From: Sphingomonas changbaiensis NBRC 104936
Lineage (GTDB): Bacteria; Pseudomonadota; Alphaproteobacteria; Sphingomonadales; Sphingomonadaceae
Assembly: GCF_000974765.1 (NCBI RefSeq)
Contig: NZ_BBWU01000019.1
Coordinates: 43,184 to 107,183 of the forward strand
Direction of reading: 5' to 3'
Length of the DNA: 64,000 nt
Below the pieces are notes generated by a model that searched no databases, was not told where the DNA came from, and worked only from the letters and a program-made list of their open reading frames with translations. This document shows, piece by piece, positions 1 to 9,686 of this stretch (position 1 is the first letter of the stretch; the number at the start of each line of letters is the position of its first letter). A program made the translations under genes and the position numbers.

Positions 1-1
1 G

Positions 2-454
2 CATCGCCGGCGCAGGCGGAAGAAGCAGGGCTTGCCCATCCGCGAGGCGAGCGCCCTGCAGATCGCCGGCTACCAGGCCGTGACGCTCTGCGCGATCGCG
101 TTCGGGAACGTGCTGTTCCGCGCGGCGAGCGTCAGCGACGCGATGGAGATCTGGCACGGCATGGCCGGGTTGAGCGGCATCACCGCCGCCGGCTGGAGCA
201 CGCTGGGTCTGGGCGTGCTGGCCTATTCGGCGATCGGCATCCTGATCGTCGCCCTCTTCCCCAACACGCAGCAGCTGATGCGCAATTATGATCCCGCCTA
301 TAACTGGGACGAATGGAAAGGCGTGTCCCCGCCCCGGATCTCGCTGGTGTGGCGGCCCGACATCAAGGGCCTGATCTTCGGCGCGCTGGCCCTGCTGCTC
401 GGCATTCTCTTCATCCAGAGGGGGCAGGCGATCTTCCTGTACTTCAACTTCTGA
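2..454 (+). CDS. MBOAT-family O-acyltransferase (AlgI-like), C-terminal fragment
   Basis: The reading frame is open from the window edge, so the gene starts upstream; about 150 C-terminal residues are visible. It begins with a very basic cytoplasmic stretch (HRRRRRKKQG) followed by three or four hydrophobic segments, and ends ...AIFLYFNF, a layout typical of AlgI/PatA-type membrane-bound O-acyltransferases that move acetyl groups across the inner membrane onto exopolysaccharide. The catalytic His lies outside the window. The stop overlaps the start of the SGNH gene (TGATG), the usual pairing of an MBOAT with its AlgJ/AlgX-like partner. Family assignment rests on this context and the hydrophobic profile. 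Confidence 0.7.
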   Translation, partial: HRRRRRKKQGLPIREASALQIAGYQAVTLCAIAFGNVLFRAASVSDAMEIWHGMAGLSGITAAGWSTLGLGVLAYSAIGILIVALFPNTQQLMRNYDPAYNWDEWKGVSPPRISLVWRPDIKGLIFGALALLLGILFIQRGQAIFLYFNF

Positions 455-1464
455 TGCGCCGGTTCTGGCGAAACCGCTTGTGCCTGATGCTGGGGCTGAC
501 GCTGCTGTTCGGGGCGGCGGCATCCGCATTGCCGGACGTGCCGTATCAGCGGTGGCAGCTTCTCGACGGGACGATCCACGCCAACGCACGCTGGATCTAC
601 GAACGCATTCATTTCGACCCGACGCCGATCGACGTCGCGTTCGTCGGCCCATCCCGGCTCACCCAGGGCGTCAATGCCGTGCAGCTTGGCCAGGAGCTCG
701 CGGCGAGAGGTCTTCCCTCGCACGTCGTGAATTTCGGGCTTCCCGAGAACGGGCGCAACATCAACGCGCTGATCGTCCATGAACTGCTGAAGACGCGGCG
801 GCCCAAGCTGATCGTCGTCGGCGTTATCGAGAAGCCGTCCCGCTTTGGGCACTCCGCCTACAAATATATCGCGCCCGCCGCGGACATCGTGGACCCCGGC
901 TATATCGGCGACCTCAATTATTTCTCGGACCTGATCTACCTGCCGTTCCGCCAGCTGGAGCTGTTCGCCGCGCGGTTTTTCCCGGACCTGTTCGGGCTGT
1001 CGCTGCATTTCGATCCGTCGCAATATCGCGGGTCGGTGGTCGACACGACGGGCGACGTGATCCTGCCCGACGGCCGCATCAAGAACGGGACCAAGCCGGG
1101 TGGCCTGAAGGAGCTTCACCGCGGCGTGACCAAGCTCGAGCGGTCGAACAACCCGCCCATCCTGCCCGATCGCTATCGCGACCTGGAATTCGGCGACGAA
1201 CGTCACTTCATTCGGGAGATCGCGAAGGAAGCGCAGGCCAAGGGCGTGCAGGTCGCGTTCCTGTCGCTGCCCTATTACACCGGCCCCAGCGCGTTGCAGG
1301 AAGGCGCGCTGTACGCGCAATTCGGACCGATCTGGGCCGCGAACAGATTTTCGCGCCGATCGGATCTCTATGCCGACTATGGACATTTGACCGCCCACGG
1401 CGCGTCCATCCTGACGAACCAGCTTGTCGGGCCGGTTTCGGCCCTCCTTCGAAAGGCGAAGTGA
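454..1464 (+). CDS. SGNH/GDSL-like protein, probable partner of the MBOAT acyltransferase
   Basis: 336 residues from the ATG that overlaps the upstream stop. A basic N-terminus plus a hydrophobic segment (LCLMLGLTLLFGAAASA) is a signal peptide or anchor, so the domain is periplasmic. GPSRLTQG near residue 68 resembles the GDSL/SGNH nucleophile block (Ser in GxS), and DYGHLTAHGA near the C-terminus supplies the D-x-x-H of the triad. In AlgJ/AlgX/PatB systems such proteins transfer acetyl groups delivered by the MBOAT partner onto the polymer. A longer in-frame start upstream would lie inside the MBOAT gene and is rejected. The substrate polymer cannot be read from the sequence. Confidence 0.7.
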   Translation: MRRFWRNRLCLMLGLTLLFGAAASALPDVPYQRWQLLDGTIHANARWIYERIHFDPTPIDVAFVGPSRLTQGVNAVQLGQELAARGLPSHVVNFGLPENGRNINALIVHELLKTRRPKLIVVGVIEKPSRFGHSAYKYIAPAADIVDPGYIGDLNYFSDLIYLPFRQLELFAARFFPDLFGLSLHFDPSQYRGSVVDTTGDVILPDGRIKNGTKPGGLKELHRGVTKLERSNNPPILPDRYRDLEFGDERHFIREIAKEAQAKGVQVAFLSLPYYTGPSALQEGALYAQFGPIWAANRFSRRSDLYADYGHLTAHGASILTNQLVGPVSALLRKAK

Positions 1465-1862
1465 TGCTCGACAGTCCCCCGCTCCACCACGTCGGCATCG
1501 TCCAGCCCGACGAGGATTCGGTGACGGCGCTGATGCGATTGCTCGGCCTGAAGGAAGCCTATCGCGGCTATGTGCCGCAGTTCCACGCCCTCTGCATCTT
1601 CACCGAGAGCCCGGTCGGCTCACCGGTCGAGTTCGTCGTGCCCGACGGCGGCCGGTTGCAATCGTTCAACAAGGGCGCGGGCGGGCTGCACCATATCGCG
1701 TTCGAAGTTCCCGACCTGGTGGAATTGATGGATTCCTATCGGGCGCAGGGGATCGAGATGCTGGAGCCGGAGCCGGTGAAGGGCGCCGGGAACTTCATCT
1801 GCAATTTCCTGAGGCCCGCGGCGACCCGCGGCATCATCACGGAATTCGTCCAGCTCCTGTAA
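1464..1862 (+). CDS. VOC (glyoxalase/dioxygenase fold) family protein
   Basis: 132 residues, start overlapping the previous stop (TGATG). The two beta-alpha-beta-beta-beta halves of a VOC module are visible: LHHVGIVQPDED at the N-terminus and LHHIAFEVPDL mid-protein each supply a metal-type His, and the C-terminus has TEFVQLL with the expected terminal Glu. The order His/His/Glu resembles methylmalonyl-CoA epimerase and glyoxalase I, but the substrate is undetermined. Translational coupling to a polysaccharide-acetylation pair suggests it is made with them, although no polysaccharide role is known for this family. Confidence 0.75.
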   Translation: MLDSPPLHHVGIVQPDEDSVTALMRLLGLKEAYRGYVPQFHALCIFTESPVGSPVEFVVPDGGRLQSFNKGAGGLHHIAFEVPDLVELMDSYRAQGIEMLEPEPVKGAGNFICNFLRPAATRGIITEFVQLL

Positions 1863-2007
1863 GGTGCATGCGCCGCGCTGCCCGGAACACGAGCTGCGCG
1901 CTAATCCTTTGGTTTTGCGGCTGGCTCTTCGGGATTGGCTGCGGTAAATCGATCATGGTCGGATCGGGAGTGCGAACGTGGCGAGTTTGGGTGCCTGGGG
2001 GTCGAGA

Positions 2008-3618
2008 ATGACCACGCCCGCGGCGGTGCTGCCCAGCTACCGCCAGGAGCCTTCGCGGCTGAGACGATTCACGGTCAAGGCCCTGTTCTACGTCTTCGTT
2101 GTCCTGATGGGGCTGTTCTACGGCCTCAGCGTCGTGCTGCTGCCCCCCACCTTGCTTCTATATGTCAGTTTTCCGATCCTGTTGCTGGTGGCATTGGTTC
2201 TCTGGGCATTTCCCGACGAGGGTCCGGGACCGCTGGTGCTCGTCGGCGTGTGCTTTGTCGGCTTCAATATGGCACTGTTCCTGTGGCCGGACTACATGGC
2301 GATCCAGATCCCGGGATTTGCCTGGATTTCGTTCCGGCGGCTCTGGTCCTGGGCCTTGGCCGCGAGCCTGCTGCTCTGCCTCGCCATGTCGAGGGAAATG
2401 CGCCACCGTCTGCGTGAGCGTATGATCGCCACCCGGCCCTTCTGGATCATGGCCGGGCTCTACTTTGCGTGGCATTGGCTTACGCTTCCGTTCAGCGACA
2501 TTCCGATCCGGTCGGTCAACTCATCCATCAACCAGGCCTTCATCTGGGGCATTCCGCTGCTCACGGCCACTTACCTGTTCGACGGCTACAAGTCGCTTCG
2601 CCGCTGGGAACTGCTGATGCTCTTTGCGGGGGTGGTGAACTGCGTCATTGCGGCGTTGGAGGTCCGGAACGGCGAGTTGCTCTGGGCGAACCACATCCCG
2701 AGCTTCCTAACCGTCGAAGACGAAACGCTGCAGCGCATTCTCGCGGGCGCCGTCCGTGACGGCCATTACCGCGCCGCTTCGGTCTTTTCGGTTTCGCTCT
2801 GCCTGGCGGAGTTCCTAGCGATCCTGGCACCGTTCGCGCTTCGTCGCGCCTTCGCGACGAACAGGCTTGGCACAATCGTCTTCTGGATCTCGTTCGACCT
2901 GATGCTGTGGGGCGCGATTGTCCTGACCCATTCGCGCCTGGGCATCATCGGCTGGCTTGTCAGCCATGCAGTGTTCCTGCTGCTGTGGGGATGGAAACGA
3001 TGGGCGACTAAGGCGCGAGACATTCTCGGCCCGGCGATCAGCTTTGCGTTCCCGTTCGGCGCGATGGCGCTACTGATCTCTATGTTCACCGTGCCGGCGG
3101 TTCGCGTCCGAACGCTCGGCGGCGGCTCGACCGGCTTCAGCGACCAGGCACGTCAGGAGCAATTCTCGCTGTTCTGGCCCAAGCTGTTCAAGAACCCGCT
3201 GGGCTACGGCACCGGCCAGAGCGGCATCACGCTCGATTTCCACTCACCGAGCGGAATGATCACCGTCGACAGTTATTTCATCACGACCGGCATCGATTAC
3301 GGCCTGGTGGGGCTGGTCTGCTTCTTCGGCATGTTCCTCTACACCTTCTATCTGATGGGCCAGACCTACCTCTCGTCGGACAGCAAGGAGGGTGAGATGG
3401 CGCTGCCGATCGCCTGTGCGATCGCGGTGCTGTTCGTGATCCGCCTTGTCCTCAGCCAGCAGGACAACGTGCCGCTGATTTTCATGATGTTCGGCATGGC
3501 AGTCGCCCTTTACGCGCGGACGATAGCGGTTCCGCGCGCCGCCCAGGCGCAAAGCGTGCCCGACCTCGATCCGACCCCGCTCGCCGGATCCGACCCGCGG
3601 CTTGCACCGGCCGAATAG
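2008..3618 (+). CDS. O-antigen ligase / Wzy polymerase-like polytopic membrane protein
   Basis: About 536 residues with roughly ten to twelve hydrophobic helices, a large extracytoplasmic loop in the second half (around residues 360-420: LGGGSTGFSDQARQEQFSLF and PLGYGTGQSG) and HSRLGIIGW, the pattern of the Wzy_C/O-antigen ligase superfamily. These inner-membrane enzymes polymerise or ligate undecaprenyl-linked glycans in the periplasm, consistent with the acetylation genes just upstream. The ATG has a G-rich SD candidate; a GTG 30 bases upstream at 1978 with GGGAG seven bases ahead is an equally good start. Ligase and polymerase cannot be told apart from sequence alone. Confidence 0.75.
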   Translation: MTTPAAVLPSYRQEPSRLRRFTVKALFYVFVVLMGLFYGLSVVLLPPTLLLYVSFPILLLVALVLWAFPDEGPGPLVLVGVCFVGFNMALFLWPDYMAIQIPGFAWISFRRLWSWALAASLLLCLAMSREMRHRLRERMIATRPFWIMAGLYFAWHWLTLPFSDIPIRSVNSSINQAFIWGIPLLTATYLFDGYKSLRRWELLMLFAGVVNCVIAALEVRNGELLWANHIPSFLTVEDETLQRILAGAVRDGHYRAASVFSVSLCLAEFLAILAPFALRRAFATNRLGTIVFWISFDLMLWGAIVLTHSRLGIIGWLVSHAVFLLLWGWKRWATKARDILGPAISFAFPFGAMALLISMFTVPAVRVRTLGGGSTGFSDQARQEQFSLFWPKLFKNPLGYGTGQSGITLDFHSPSGMITVDSYFITTGIDYGLVGLVCFFGMFLYTFYLMGQTYLSSDSKEGEMALPIACAIAVLFVIRLVLSQQDNVPLIFMMFGMAVALYARTIAVPRAAQAQSVPDLDPTPLAGSDPRLAPAE

Positions 3619-3811
3619 AGGCCGGGGCTGCCGCATCGACCGCGGGAGTCCGCGTGAGAATGCCGGGCCCCCTCCCGACGCCAACCGCGGCCGGGAAAGT
3701 CACATTGGCGCGCCATTTCCATCCAGCTTTGGCCATTGTGCTTCAGCACGCTTGCCCAAACCGTATACGATCGGCTAGCGACCCTGCAGAACTCTCGCGG
3801 GGATCCGAAAC

Positions 3812-5413
3812 ATGCGTATCGTTGCAACTCTGCTCGCCACCGTCGCCATGGCAGTCGCACTGCCCAGCCATGCCGCCGACAAGGCTGCTCGACCGCAACC
3901 AGCCAAGCATTCGGACGAGCCCGGCAACGCCGCCGACGCGACACCATCCGGATCGATTGCCGGGCCCGACAAGTCGGAGACCGCGCAGGCCAGCGCGACC
4001 GAATATTCGGTGTCGCGGCACCGCTCGATCCCCTTCCGCGGGGCCACGTTGAACTACACCGTCACGCCCGGCACGCTCACCATCCGCAACGACGAGGGTG
4101 AGCCGATCGCGTCAATGTTCTACACGGCCTATGTGCTCGACGCGCCGAAAGGCGGAAAGCCGCGCCCGATCACCTTCCTGTACAATGGCGGCCCCGGCTC
4201 CTCGTCGATGTGGCTCCACATGGGCAGCTATGGACCGCTGAAGGTGGACGTGCCCGGATTCGACACGCTGCATGGCGAGCCGGGCCATCTCGTCCCCAAC
4301 CAGGACACGATCCTCGACCGCACAGACATGGTCTTCCTGGACGCGATCGGCACCGGCCTGTCGCGCCCGCTTGGCAAGGCGACGGGCAAGGATTTCTGGA
4401 GCGTCGATGGCGATCTCGACGCCTTCGCGCGTGGCATCCAGCGCTATCTGACGCTCAACAACCGCTGGGCGTCGCCGAAATTCCTACTGGGCGAGAGCTA
4501 TGGCACGACGCGCACCGGTGGCCTGACCTATGTGCTCCAGCAGCGCGGCGTGCAGCTTGCCGGCGCGACGATCATGTCGACGGTGCTGGACATTCCTTTG
4601 CTGTTCGATCCATCCGTCGATCAGATGCACGTCAACGTCTTTCCGACGTTCGCGACGACAGCCTGGTATCATAATCGCATCGCCAACAAGCCGGCCGACT
4701 TGGATGCCTTTGCCAAGGAGGCGCAGGCGTTCGCGACCGGCCCCTATGCCGCCGCACTTGCCAAGGGCGATCGTCTGACGCCGGAGGAGCGGAACCAGGT
4801 GGCGCAGCAGGCGGCCGCGCTGATCGGCGTCTCGCCCGAGTTCCTGCTGCGCAACAACCTGCGCCCGGGGCCCGATCGCTTCCGCAAGGAGCTGCTTCGC
4901 GATCAGCGCCGTACCGTCGGCCGTCTCGACAGCCGCTTCGACGGCATCGACGCGGATGCCGGCGGCGAGGGCCCTGAGTTCGACGCCGCCAACGAAGCGA
5001 TCTCGGGCGCGTTCATCGCCGCGATCAACAATTACCTGTTCAATGATCTCGGCTATCAGACCAAGCTGACCTATCGCCCGAATTTCTATTCGGGCATCGG
5101 CCCGGCCTGGGACTGGAAGCACAAGGCGCCCGGCAATGCCCGCCAGTTCGCCGCCAACACGTCGGTCGATCTCAGCCAGGCGATGCGGCAGAACCCGAAG
5201 ATGAAATTGCTGTCGCTGAACGGCTATTACGACATGGCGACGCCGTTCGCGGGCGCCGACTATGACCTGGAGCATATGGAGCTGGACCCCGCGCTCAAGG
5301 CCAACATCACCTACAAATATTACCCGTCCGGCCACATGATCTATATCGAGCCGGGCTCGGCGGCGCGGCTGCGGCAGGACATCGACGCTTTCTACGACAG
5401 CATTACCCGCTGA
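3812..5413 (+). CDS. Secreted S10 family serine carboxypeptidase-like peptidase
   Basis: 533 residues. The signal peptide MRIVATLLATVAMAVALPSHA is followed by an Ala/Pro/Ser-rich linker to about residue 60. Peptidase S10 landmarks are present: the oxyanion block YNGGPGSSSMWLHMGSYGP (around 128-146), the nucleophile elbow GESYGTTR (Ser229), an Asp in NGYYDMATPF, and the catalytic His in YPSGHMIYIE near the C-terminus. S10 enzymes remove C-terminal residues, so this is probably a periplasmic or exported carboxypeptidase. It appears to be monocistronic, with long flanking gaps. Closely related bacterial S10 proteins are mostly uncharacterised. Confidence 0.9.
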   Translation: MRIVATLLATVAMAVALPSHAADKAARPQPAKHSDEPGNAADATPSGSIAGPDKSETAQASATEYSVSRHRSIPFRGATLNYTVTPGTLTIRNDEGEPIASMFYTAYVLDAPKGGKPRPITFLYNGGPGSSSMWLHMGSYGPLKVDVPGFDTLHGEPGHLVPNQDTILDRTDMVFLDAIGTGLSRPLGKATGKDFWSVDGDLDAFARGIQRYLTLNNRWASPKFLLGESYGTTRTGGLTYVLQQRGVQLAGATIMSTVLDIPLLFDPSVDQMHVNVFPTFATTAWYHNRIANKPADLDAFAKEAQAFATGPYAAALAKGDRLTPEERNQVAQQAAALIGVSPEFLLRNNLRPGPDRFRKELLRDQRRTVGRLDSRFDGIDADAGGEGPEFDAANEAISGAFIAAINNYLFNDLGYQTKLTYRPNFYSGIGPAWDWKHKAPGNARQFAANTSVDLSQAMRQNPKMKLLSLNGYYDMATPFAGADYDLEHMELDPALKANITYKYYPSGHMIYIEPGSAARLRQDIDAFYDSITR

Positions 5414-5815
5414 CGCGACCGTCGGCTTGGCAGCAAGCGGCCGACGCGCATTCCGTCTCCAATGACGGAGCCGAACGGTCGCTTGTTCGTCCCCTTTTGG
5501 GGCATAGCAAATGTCGGCGCCTTGGCCGTTCGCAGCCGCTGCTCCGAACGACCGCTTTGGGGCAGGCTGCCATTCGCCTGACCAGGTCCGGAGAAGCAGC
5601 CAGTGACCAGCTGGGTGCCGTTTCCTAAGAAGCGGGTATGTTTGGAACGGGCAGATCGGTGCTACCGTGCTCCGCTGCAGGATGACCAGCAAGCTGCACC
5701 AACGGATCGATCGTGAGCCGCTCTCCGTCAGCCGGCCTCCGGGGCAGGCGGTTAGCGGATATCGCTGATAGTCGAGACTTATACGACGTCGGACAATTCA
5801 TGTTAGTGATGCCTA
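5414..5815. other. Non-coding gap with sphingomonad-type imperfect repeat
   Basis: About 400 bases without a convincing gene. Between 5470 and 5575 two related blocks occur about 80 bases apart: GAACGGTCGCTTGTTCGTCC followed by CCTTTTGGGGCA, and GAACGACCGCTTTGGGGCAG. I have the impression that similar 'gaacgaccgctttggggca' strings recur in sphingomonad intergenic regions, but that is memory, not a search. No tRNA, terminator or strong promoter was recognised here. Confidence 0.35.
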
Positions 5816-6214
5816 GTGCAGCGACGCGGCTCTTGGATCAGGATCGCCTATGCGCTCTGCTTGGCCGGAGCGACCGTCAATCACGGGCGGGCAGTGCTCG
5901 CCCATGGTTGGCTCCCGGAATGGTTGCCTGCCGCAACCGCGCTGTACTGGAGCAGCCTTACCTTCCTTGATCCGCTCGCAGCCGTGCTGCTCATCCTCCG
6001 CCCGCGAGCAGGAATTGCGTTGACCGTCGCGATCATCGTTTCAGACGTCGCACACAATCTCTGGTTCGTAGCTGCCCATCCTCTCCACGGCTCTCTCGTC
6101 GAGGCCGTGGCATCCAGTGCATTCACGATGAGCCAAATCGCGTTCCTGGTCTTCGTGGCCGCCACTGCGCCGGTCGCGTGGAAGGATGCCAGACAACCAG
6201 CCCCGCACGATTGA
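5816..6214 (+). CDS. Conserved-looking small membrane protein, unknown function
   Basis: 132 residues from a GTG start with a basic N-terminus (MQRRGSWIR) and about four hydrophobic segments (AYALCLAGATV, YWSSLTFLDPLAAVLLIL, AGIALTVAIIVSDVA, MSQIAFLVFVAATAPVA) separated by short loops, ending in a polar tail. Hydrophobic periodicity and codon bias suggest a real gene, but I recognise no family. It stands alone, convergent with the M13 peptidase gene. The start is uncertain because no clear Shine-Dalgarno precedes it. Confidence 0.5.
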   Translation: MQRRGSWIRIAYALCLAGATVNHGRAVLAHGWLPEWLPAATALYWSSLTFLDPLAAVLLILRPRAGIALTVAIIVSDVAHNLWFVAAHPLHGSLVEAVASSAFTMSQIAFLVFVAATAPVAWKDARQPAPHD

Positions 6215-6274
6215 CTTTTGCCAATCCGGCGATGGCCGCATTGGCGTTCGGCTGATCGCCGCGCGCGCCTTCGC

Positions 6275-8308
6275 TTATTCCGTCCAGACGTGCACGCGCT
6301 GATCGGGCGGCAGATAGAGCTTGTCGCCGGGCTTCACGTTGAAGGCCGCGTACCAGGGGTCGAAATTCCGGACGATGCCGTCGACGCGGTACTGGTCGGG
6401 GCTGTGCGGGTTGCTGAGCAGCTGTTGCCGAAGCGCACCCTCGCGCCGCTTCCCCTGCCATGCCTGTGCATAGGCGATGAAGAAGCGCTGGTCGCCGGTG
6501 AAGCCGTCGATCACCGGCGGCTCGCCATGACGCGCGACATAGCGGCGATACGCCGCATAGGCTGTCTCCAGCCCGCCCAGATCGGCCAGGTTTTCGCCCA
6601 AGGTGAGCCGGCCCTTGATGTGGACGCCCGGAATCGGCTCGTAGCTGTCGAACTGCGCGGCCAATCGGTCGGCCTTGACTTTGTATTTGTCGGCCGCCGC
6701 CTTGCTCCACCAGTCGCGCAGCCGGCCTTTCTCGTCGAACTGGCGGCCTTCGTCATCGAAGCCGTGGCCCATTTCATGGCCGATCGTCGTGGCGCCGGTC
6801 TCGGCATAATTGACGGCCGGATCGGCGGCGGCATCGAAGAAGGGCGGCTGCAGGATCGCGGCAGGGACCGTGATCTGGTTCATCGTCGGATCGTAATAGG
6901 CGTTCACGGTCTGCGGCGTCATGTCCCAGAGCGTGCGATCGACCGGATGCGGGAAGCGGGCGAGATCGAGCTGCCACTGGAAGGCATCGGACGCGACGGC
7001 GTTGGCGAGCGGGTCGGTGCGGCCGACCTTGAGGTTCGAATAGTCGATCCATTTGACCGGATGCCCGATGCGCGGATCGAAGGTGCCGAGCTTGGTCAGC
7101 GCCGCCTTGCGCGTCGGCTCGTCCATCCAGGCGGCATGTGCGATCTTGTCGGCATAGGCGGCGCGGATGTCGCTCATCATCTCGTCGGCCAGCCGTGCCG
7201 TCTCCGGCGCCCAATGCCGCTCGACATAGATGCGGCCGACTGCCTCGCCCAGGCTCTGGTCGATCATCGCCATGCCGCGTTTCCACCGCGCGCGCTGCTC
7301 GGGCACGTCGTTCAACGTGTGGCTGTAGAAGCCGAATCGTGCATCGTCGAAAGCCTTGGGCAGGTAGGATGCATGATCGCTGATGAAGCGGAAGGTCAGA
7401 TACTCCTTCCAGGTCGAAAGCGGCACGTCGGCGAGACGCTTTCCCGCAGCCGCCACCGCGCTCTTTTCCGCCACGTCGACGCGCTCCGCATTCGCGAGGC
7501 CCATGCCGGCGAGCGTCGGCGTCCAGTCGAACTCGGGCGCAAGCTGCATCAGCTGGGCGCGGGTCATCGGGTTGTGCGTCGCCACCGGATCGCGGCGCTG
7601 CTCGGGCGTCCACTGGTCCTGAGACAATTTCGTTTCGAGCGCGATGATGCGGTCCGCGCGGCCTTCCGGATCGCTCAGTCCGGCGAGCGTGCCGATGCGC
7701 ACGATATAGTCGCGATACGCCTTTCGGATACCGACATACTTCTCGCCCTGGTCGAGATAATAGTCGCGGACCGGCAGGCCGAGCCGTGCCTGGTGCGCGA
7801 CGGCGGTGTAACGGGTCGGATCGTCCTGATCGACACCGACGCCGACATCCACGGGCGAGGCGTAACCGGGCTGCATCATCAGCGCGACGAGCTGCTGACG
7901 CGTGTGCACTGCATCGATCCGTGCGAGCCAGGGTTTCAGCGGGGTCAGGCCGCGCGCTTCGATGCCGGCATCGTCCATCCATGCGGCATAGAAATCGCCG
8001 ACCTTCTGCGCGATCGGATCGGCGGGCTTCGCGGCTGCTTCTTCGACGATCGCGCGCACCTGCGCTTCGGCTTCGTCGGGCAGCTGATAGTTGTATCCCG
8101 CCCCGCTTTTATCGGCGGGAATCTGGGCGGTGCGCAGCCACGTGCCTTCAGCGAAGTCGAAGAAGCCGTCACCAGGCTTCACCGATCGGTCCATGTCCGC
8201 CAGCGCGACACCCCATGTGCCGTACCGCGGCTTTGTCGGCTCGGCCGCGAGCAGCAGGGAGGGGAAAGATACAAAAACGGCGGTCGCGAGGAGGATGGTG
8301 CGGGTCAT
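6275..8308 (-). CDS. M13 family zinc metallopeptidase (neprilysin/PepO-like)
   Basis: 677 residues from the ATG that gives a clean signal peptide (MTRTILLATAVFVSFPSLLLA); a start 36 bases further upstream adds only unlikely polar residues. M13 signatures are all present: NAYYDP before the active site, zinc motif HEMGH (His511/His515) in IGHEMGHGFDDEGRQFD, the third ligand in GENLADLGG, and the C-terminal CxxW-like region replaced by DKLYLPPDQRVHVW. These periplasmic endopeptidases cleave small peptides. Length matches bacterial PepO homologues (630-690 aa). No operon partner is evident. Confidence 0.93.
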   Translation of the reverse strand: MTRTILLATAVFVSFPSLLLAAEPTKPRYGTWGVALADMDRSVKPGDGFFDFAEGTWLRTAQIPADKSGAGYNYQLPDEAEAQVRAIVEEAAAKPADPIAQKVGDFYAAWMDDAGIEARGLTPLKPWLARIDAVHTRQQLVALMMQPGYASPVDVGVGVDQDDPTRYTAVAHQARLGLPVRDYYLDQGEKYVGIRKAYRDYIVRIGTLAGLSDPEGRADRIIALETKLSQDQWTPEQRRDPVATHNPMTRAQLMQLAPEFDWTPTLAGMGLANAERVDVAEKSAVAAAGKRLADVPLSTWKEYLTFRFISDHASYLPKAFDDARFGFYSHTLNDVPEQRARWKRGMAMIDQSLGEAVGRIYVERHWAPETARLADEMMSDIRAAYADKIAHAAWMDEPTRKAALTKLGTFDPRIGHPVKWIDYSNLKVGRTDPLANAVASDAFQWQLDLARFPHPVDRTLWDMTPQTVNAYYDPTMNQITVPAAILQPPFFDAAADPAVNYAETGATTIGHEMGHGFDDEGRQFDEKGRLRDWWSKAAADKYKVKADRLAAQFDSYEPIPGVHIKGRLTLGENLADLGGLETAYAAYRRYVARHGEPPVIDGFTGDQRFFIAYAQAWQGKRREGALRQQLLSNPHSPDQYRVDGIVRNFDPWYAAFNVKPGDKLYLPPDQRVHVWTE

Positions 8309-8388
8309 GAAGCAAAGGCTAGCAAGCGCCGCGCTGTCCGACAACGCGCACCTGGGCCAATTTTCAACGGCTCGCGGCCTCCCTTCCG

Positions 8389-9639
8389 CTAGGCTTCGAC
8401 GGGTGCTTTAGGCTGCGGGTCAGGGATCGACAGCGGCGCCACGCGCGCCAAGGCAACTGCGCCTGCGAGTGCGACCGCGCCGAGCGCCAGACAAAACCAT
8501 GTGACGCCCTGCCAGCCGGCCTTTGTCCAGGCCACGCCTCCAGCGGAACCAAGCACGCTCGAGCCGAGATAGTAAGCAAAGAGGTACAGCGCCGCGGCCT
8601 GCCCCCGATTGTGGAGCGCGCGCCGCCCGACCCAGCTGCTTGCGATCGAATGGGCGCCGAAGAACCCGGCCGTGACCACGCCGATGCCGAGGATGAAAAG
8701 CGCCAGGGGCCGCGCGGATGTGATCCCCACGCCCGCGATCAGGATGAGCACCGTTACCAAGAAGATGCGCCGGCGGCCGATGCGCCCGGCAAGCGCTCCG
8801 AACCATGCCGAGCTCGCCGAACCGACGATGTAGAGCAGGAACACGGCGCCAACCGCCGCCTGGCTCAGCAGGTATGGCGGCCCCATCAGGCGAAATCCGG
8901 CATAATTGTAGACGGTGACGAAGACGCCCATCAGCACGAACGCCTCCATATAGAGCAGCGGGAGCGCTCGATCGCGCAGCAGCTCCAACGTCCCTCCTTG
9001 TCTGGCGAGCCGGGGAATGAAACCTCGGGACGGCGGCGCCAGCCTGCGGAATGCTTCGGCCATGACGAGCCCGAGGACGCCGACCGCGCCGACCGCCCAT
9101 CGCCACCCTCCAACGCTCGCGACGAGGCTGGCGATCAATCGGCCGCCCATCCCGCCCAGAGCGCTCCCGGCAATGTACAGGCCCATCGCGGACCCGACAT
9201 CGTGACCGCGCACCTCCTCGGCGACATAGGCCATGGCCACGGCAGGCACGCCGGCAAGCGCCAGGCCGGTCAACAGCCTCAGCGCGAGCAAAGATGGCCA
9301 GCCGGGCGCGATCGCGGCGACGAAGGTGCACGCGCCCGCGCTCATCATCGCAAAGACCATCAAAGGCCGTCGCCCGAGGCGGTCGCTAGCCACGCCTGCG
9401 ATAAGGATCCCGAGCGCAAGCGCGCCCGTCCCCACGGAGACGGCAAGCGATGCCGCTTCGGCGCTGAGGCCGTACTCCGCGGCAAACAGCGGCAGGAGCG
9501 GCTGCACCGAATAGAGCATCGAGAATGTCGAAAAGCCGGCGAACAGCATCGCGATGGTCAGGCAGCGATAGGCGACGCTTCCGCGCGCATAGCCCGGCCC
9601 GCTCTCCTGCCCGTGCGCGGGTTCGCTGCCGTCCCTCAT
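8389..9639 (-). CDS. MFS transporter, YnfM-like
   Basis: About 416 residues with 12 predicted hydrophobic helices. The MFS loop 2-3 motif A appears as GVASDRLGRRPLMVF, and a related repeat ALAGRIGRRRIFLV lies between helices 8 and 9. The N-terminal YSVQPLLPLFAAEYGLS resembles YnfM and related drug or arabinose exporters. A TTG start at 9690 that would couple it to the amidohydrolase stop (4-base overlap) is possible; I chose the first ATG. Its position behind a secreted amidohydrolase on the same strand suggests co-transcription. The substrate is unknown. Confidence 0.85.
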   Translation of the reverse strand: MRDGSEPAHGQESGPGYARGSVAYRCLTIAMLFAGFSTFSMLYSVQPLLPLFAAEYGLSAEAASLAVSVGTGALALGILIAGVASDRLGRRPLMVFAMMSAGACTFVAAIAPGWPSLLALRLLTGLALAGVPAVAMAYVAEEVRGHDVGSAMGLYIAGSALGGMGGRLIASLVASVGGWRWAVGAVGVLGLVMAEAFRRLAPPSRGFIPRLARQGGTLELLRDRALPLLYMEAFVLMGVFVTVYNYAGFRLMGPPYLLSQAAVGAVFLLYIVGSASSAWFGALAGRIGRRRIFLVTVLILIAGVGITSARPLALFILGIGVVTAGFFGAHSIASSWVGRRALHNRGQAAALYLFAYYLGSSVLGSAGGVAWTKAGWQGVTWFCLALGAVALAGAVALARVAPLSIPDPQPKAPVEA

Positions 9640-9686
9640 CGGGAGAGAACTCTCGTCAATCTTGCCGGTGCCGCGGCGGGCCGGCT

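Noticed and set aside
6218..8392. A 724-residue open frame on the plus strand opposite the M13 peptidase
   Set aside because: It is the antisense of a gene with clear HEMGH and GENLADLGG motifs; its protein is Arg/His/Val-rich without family features.
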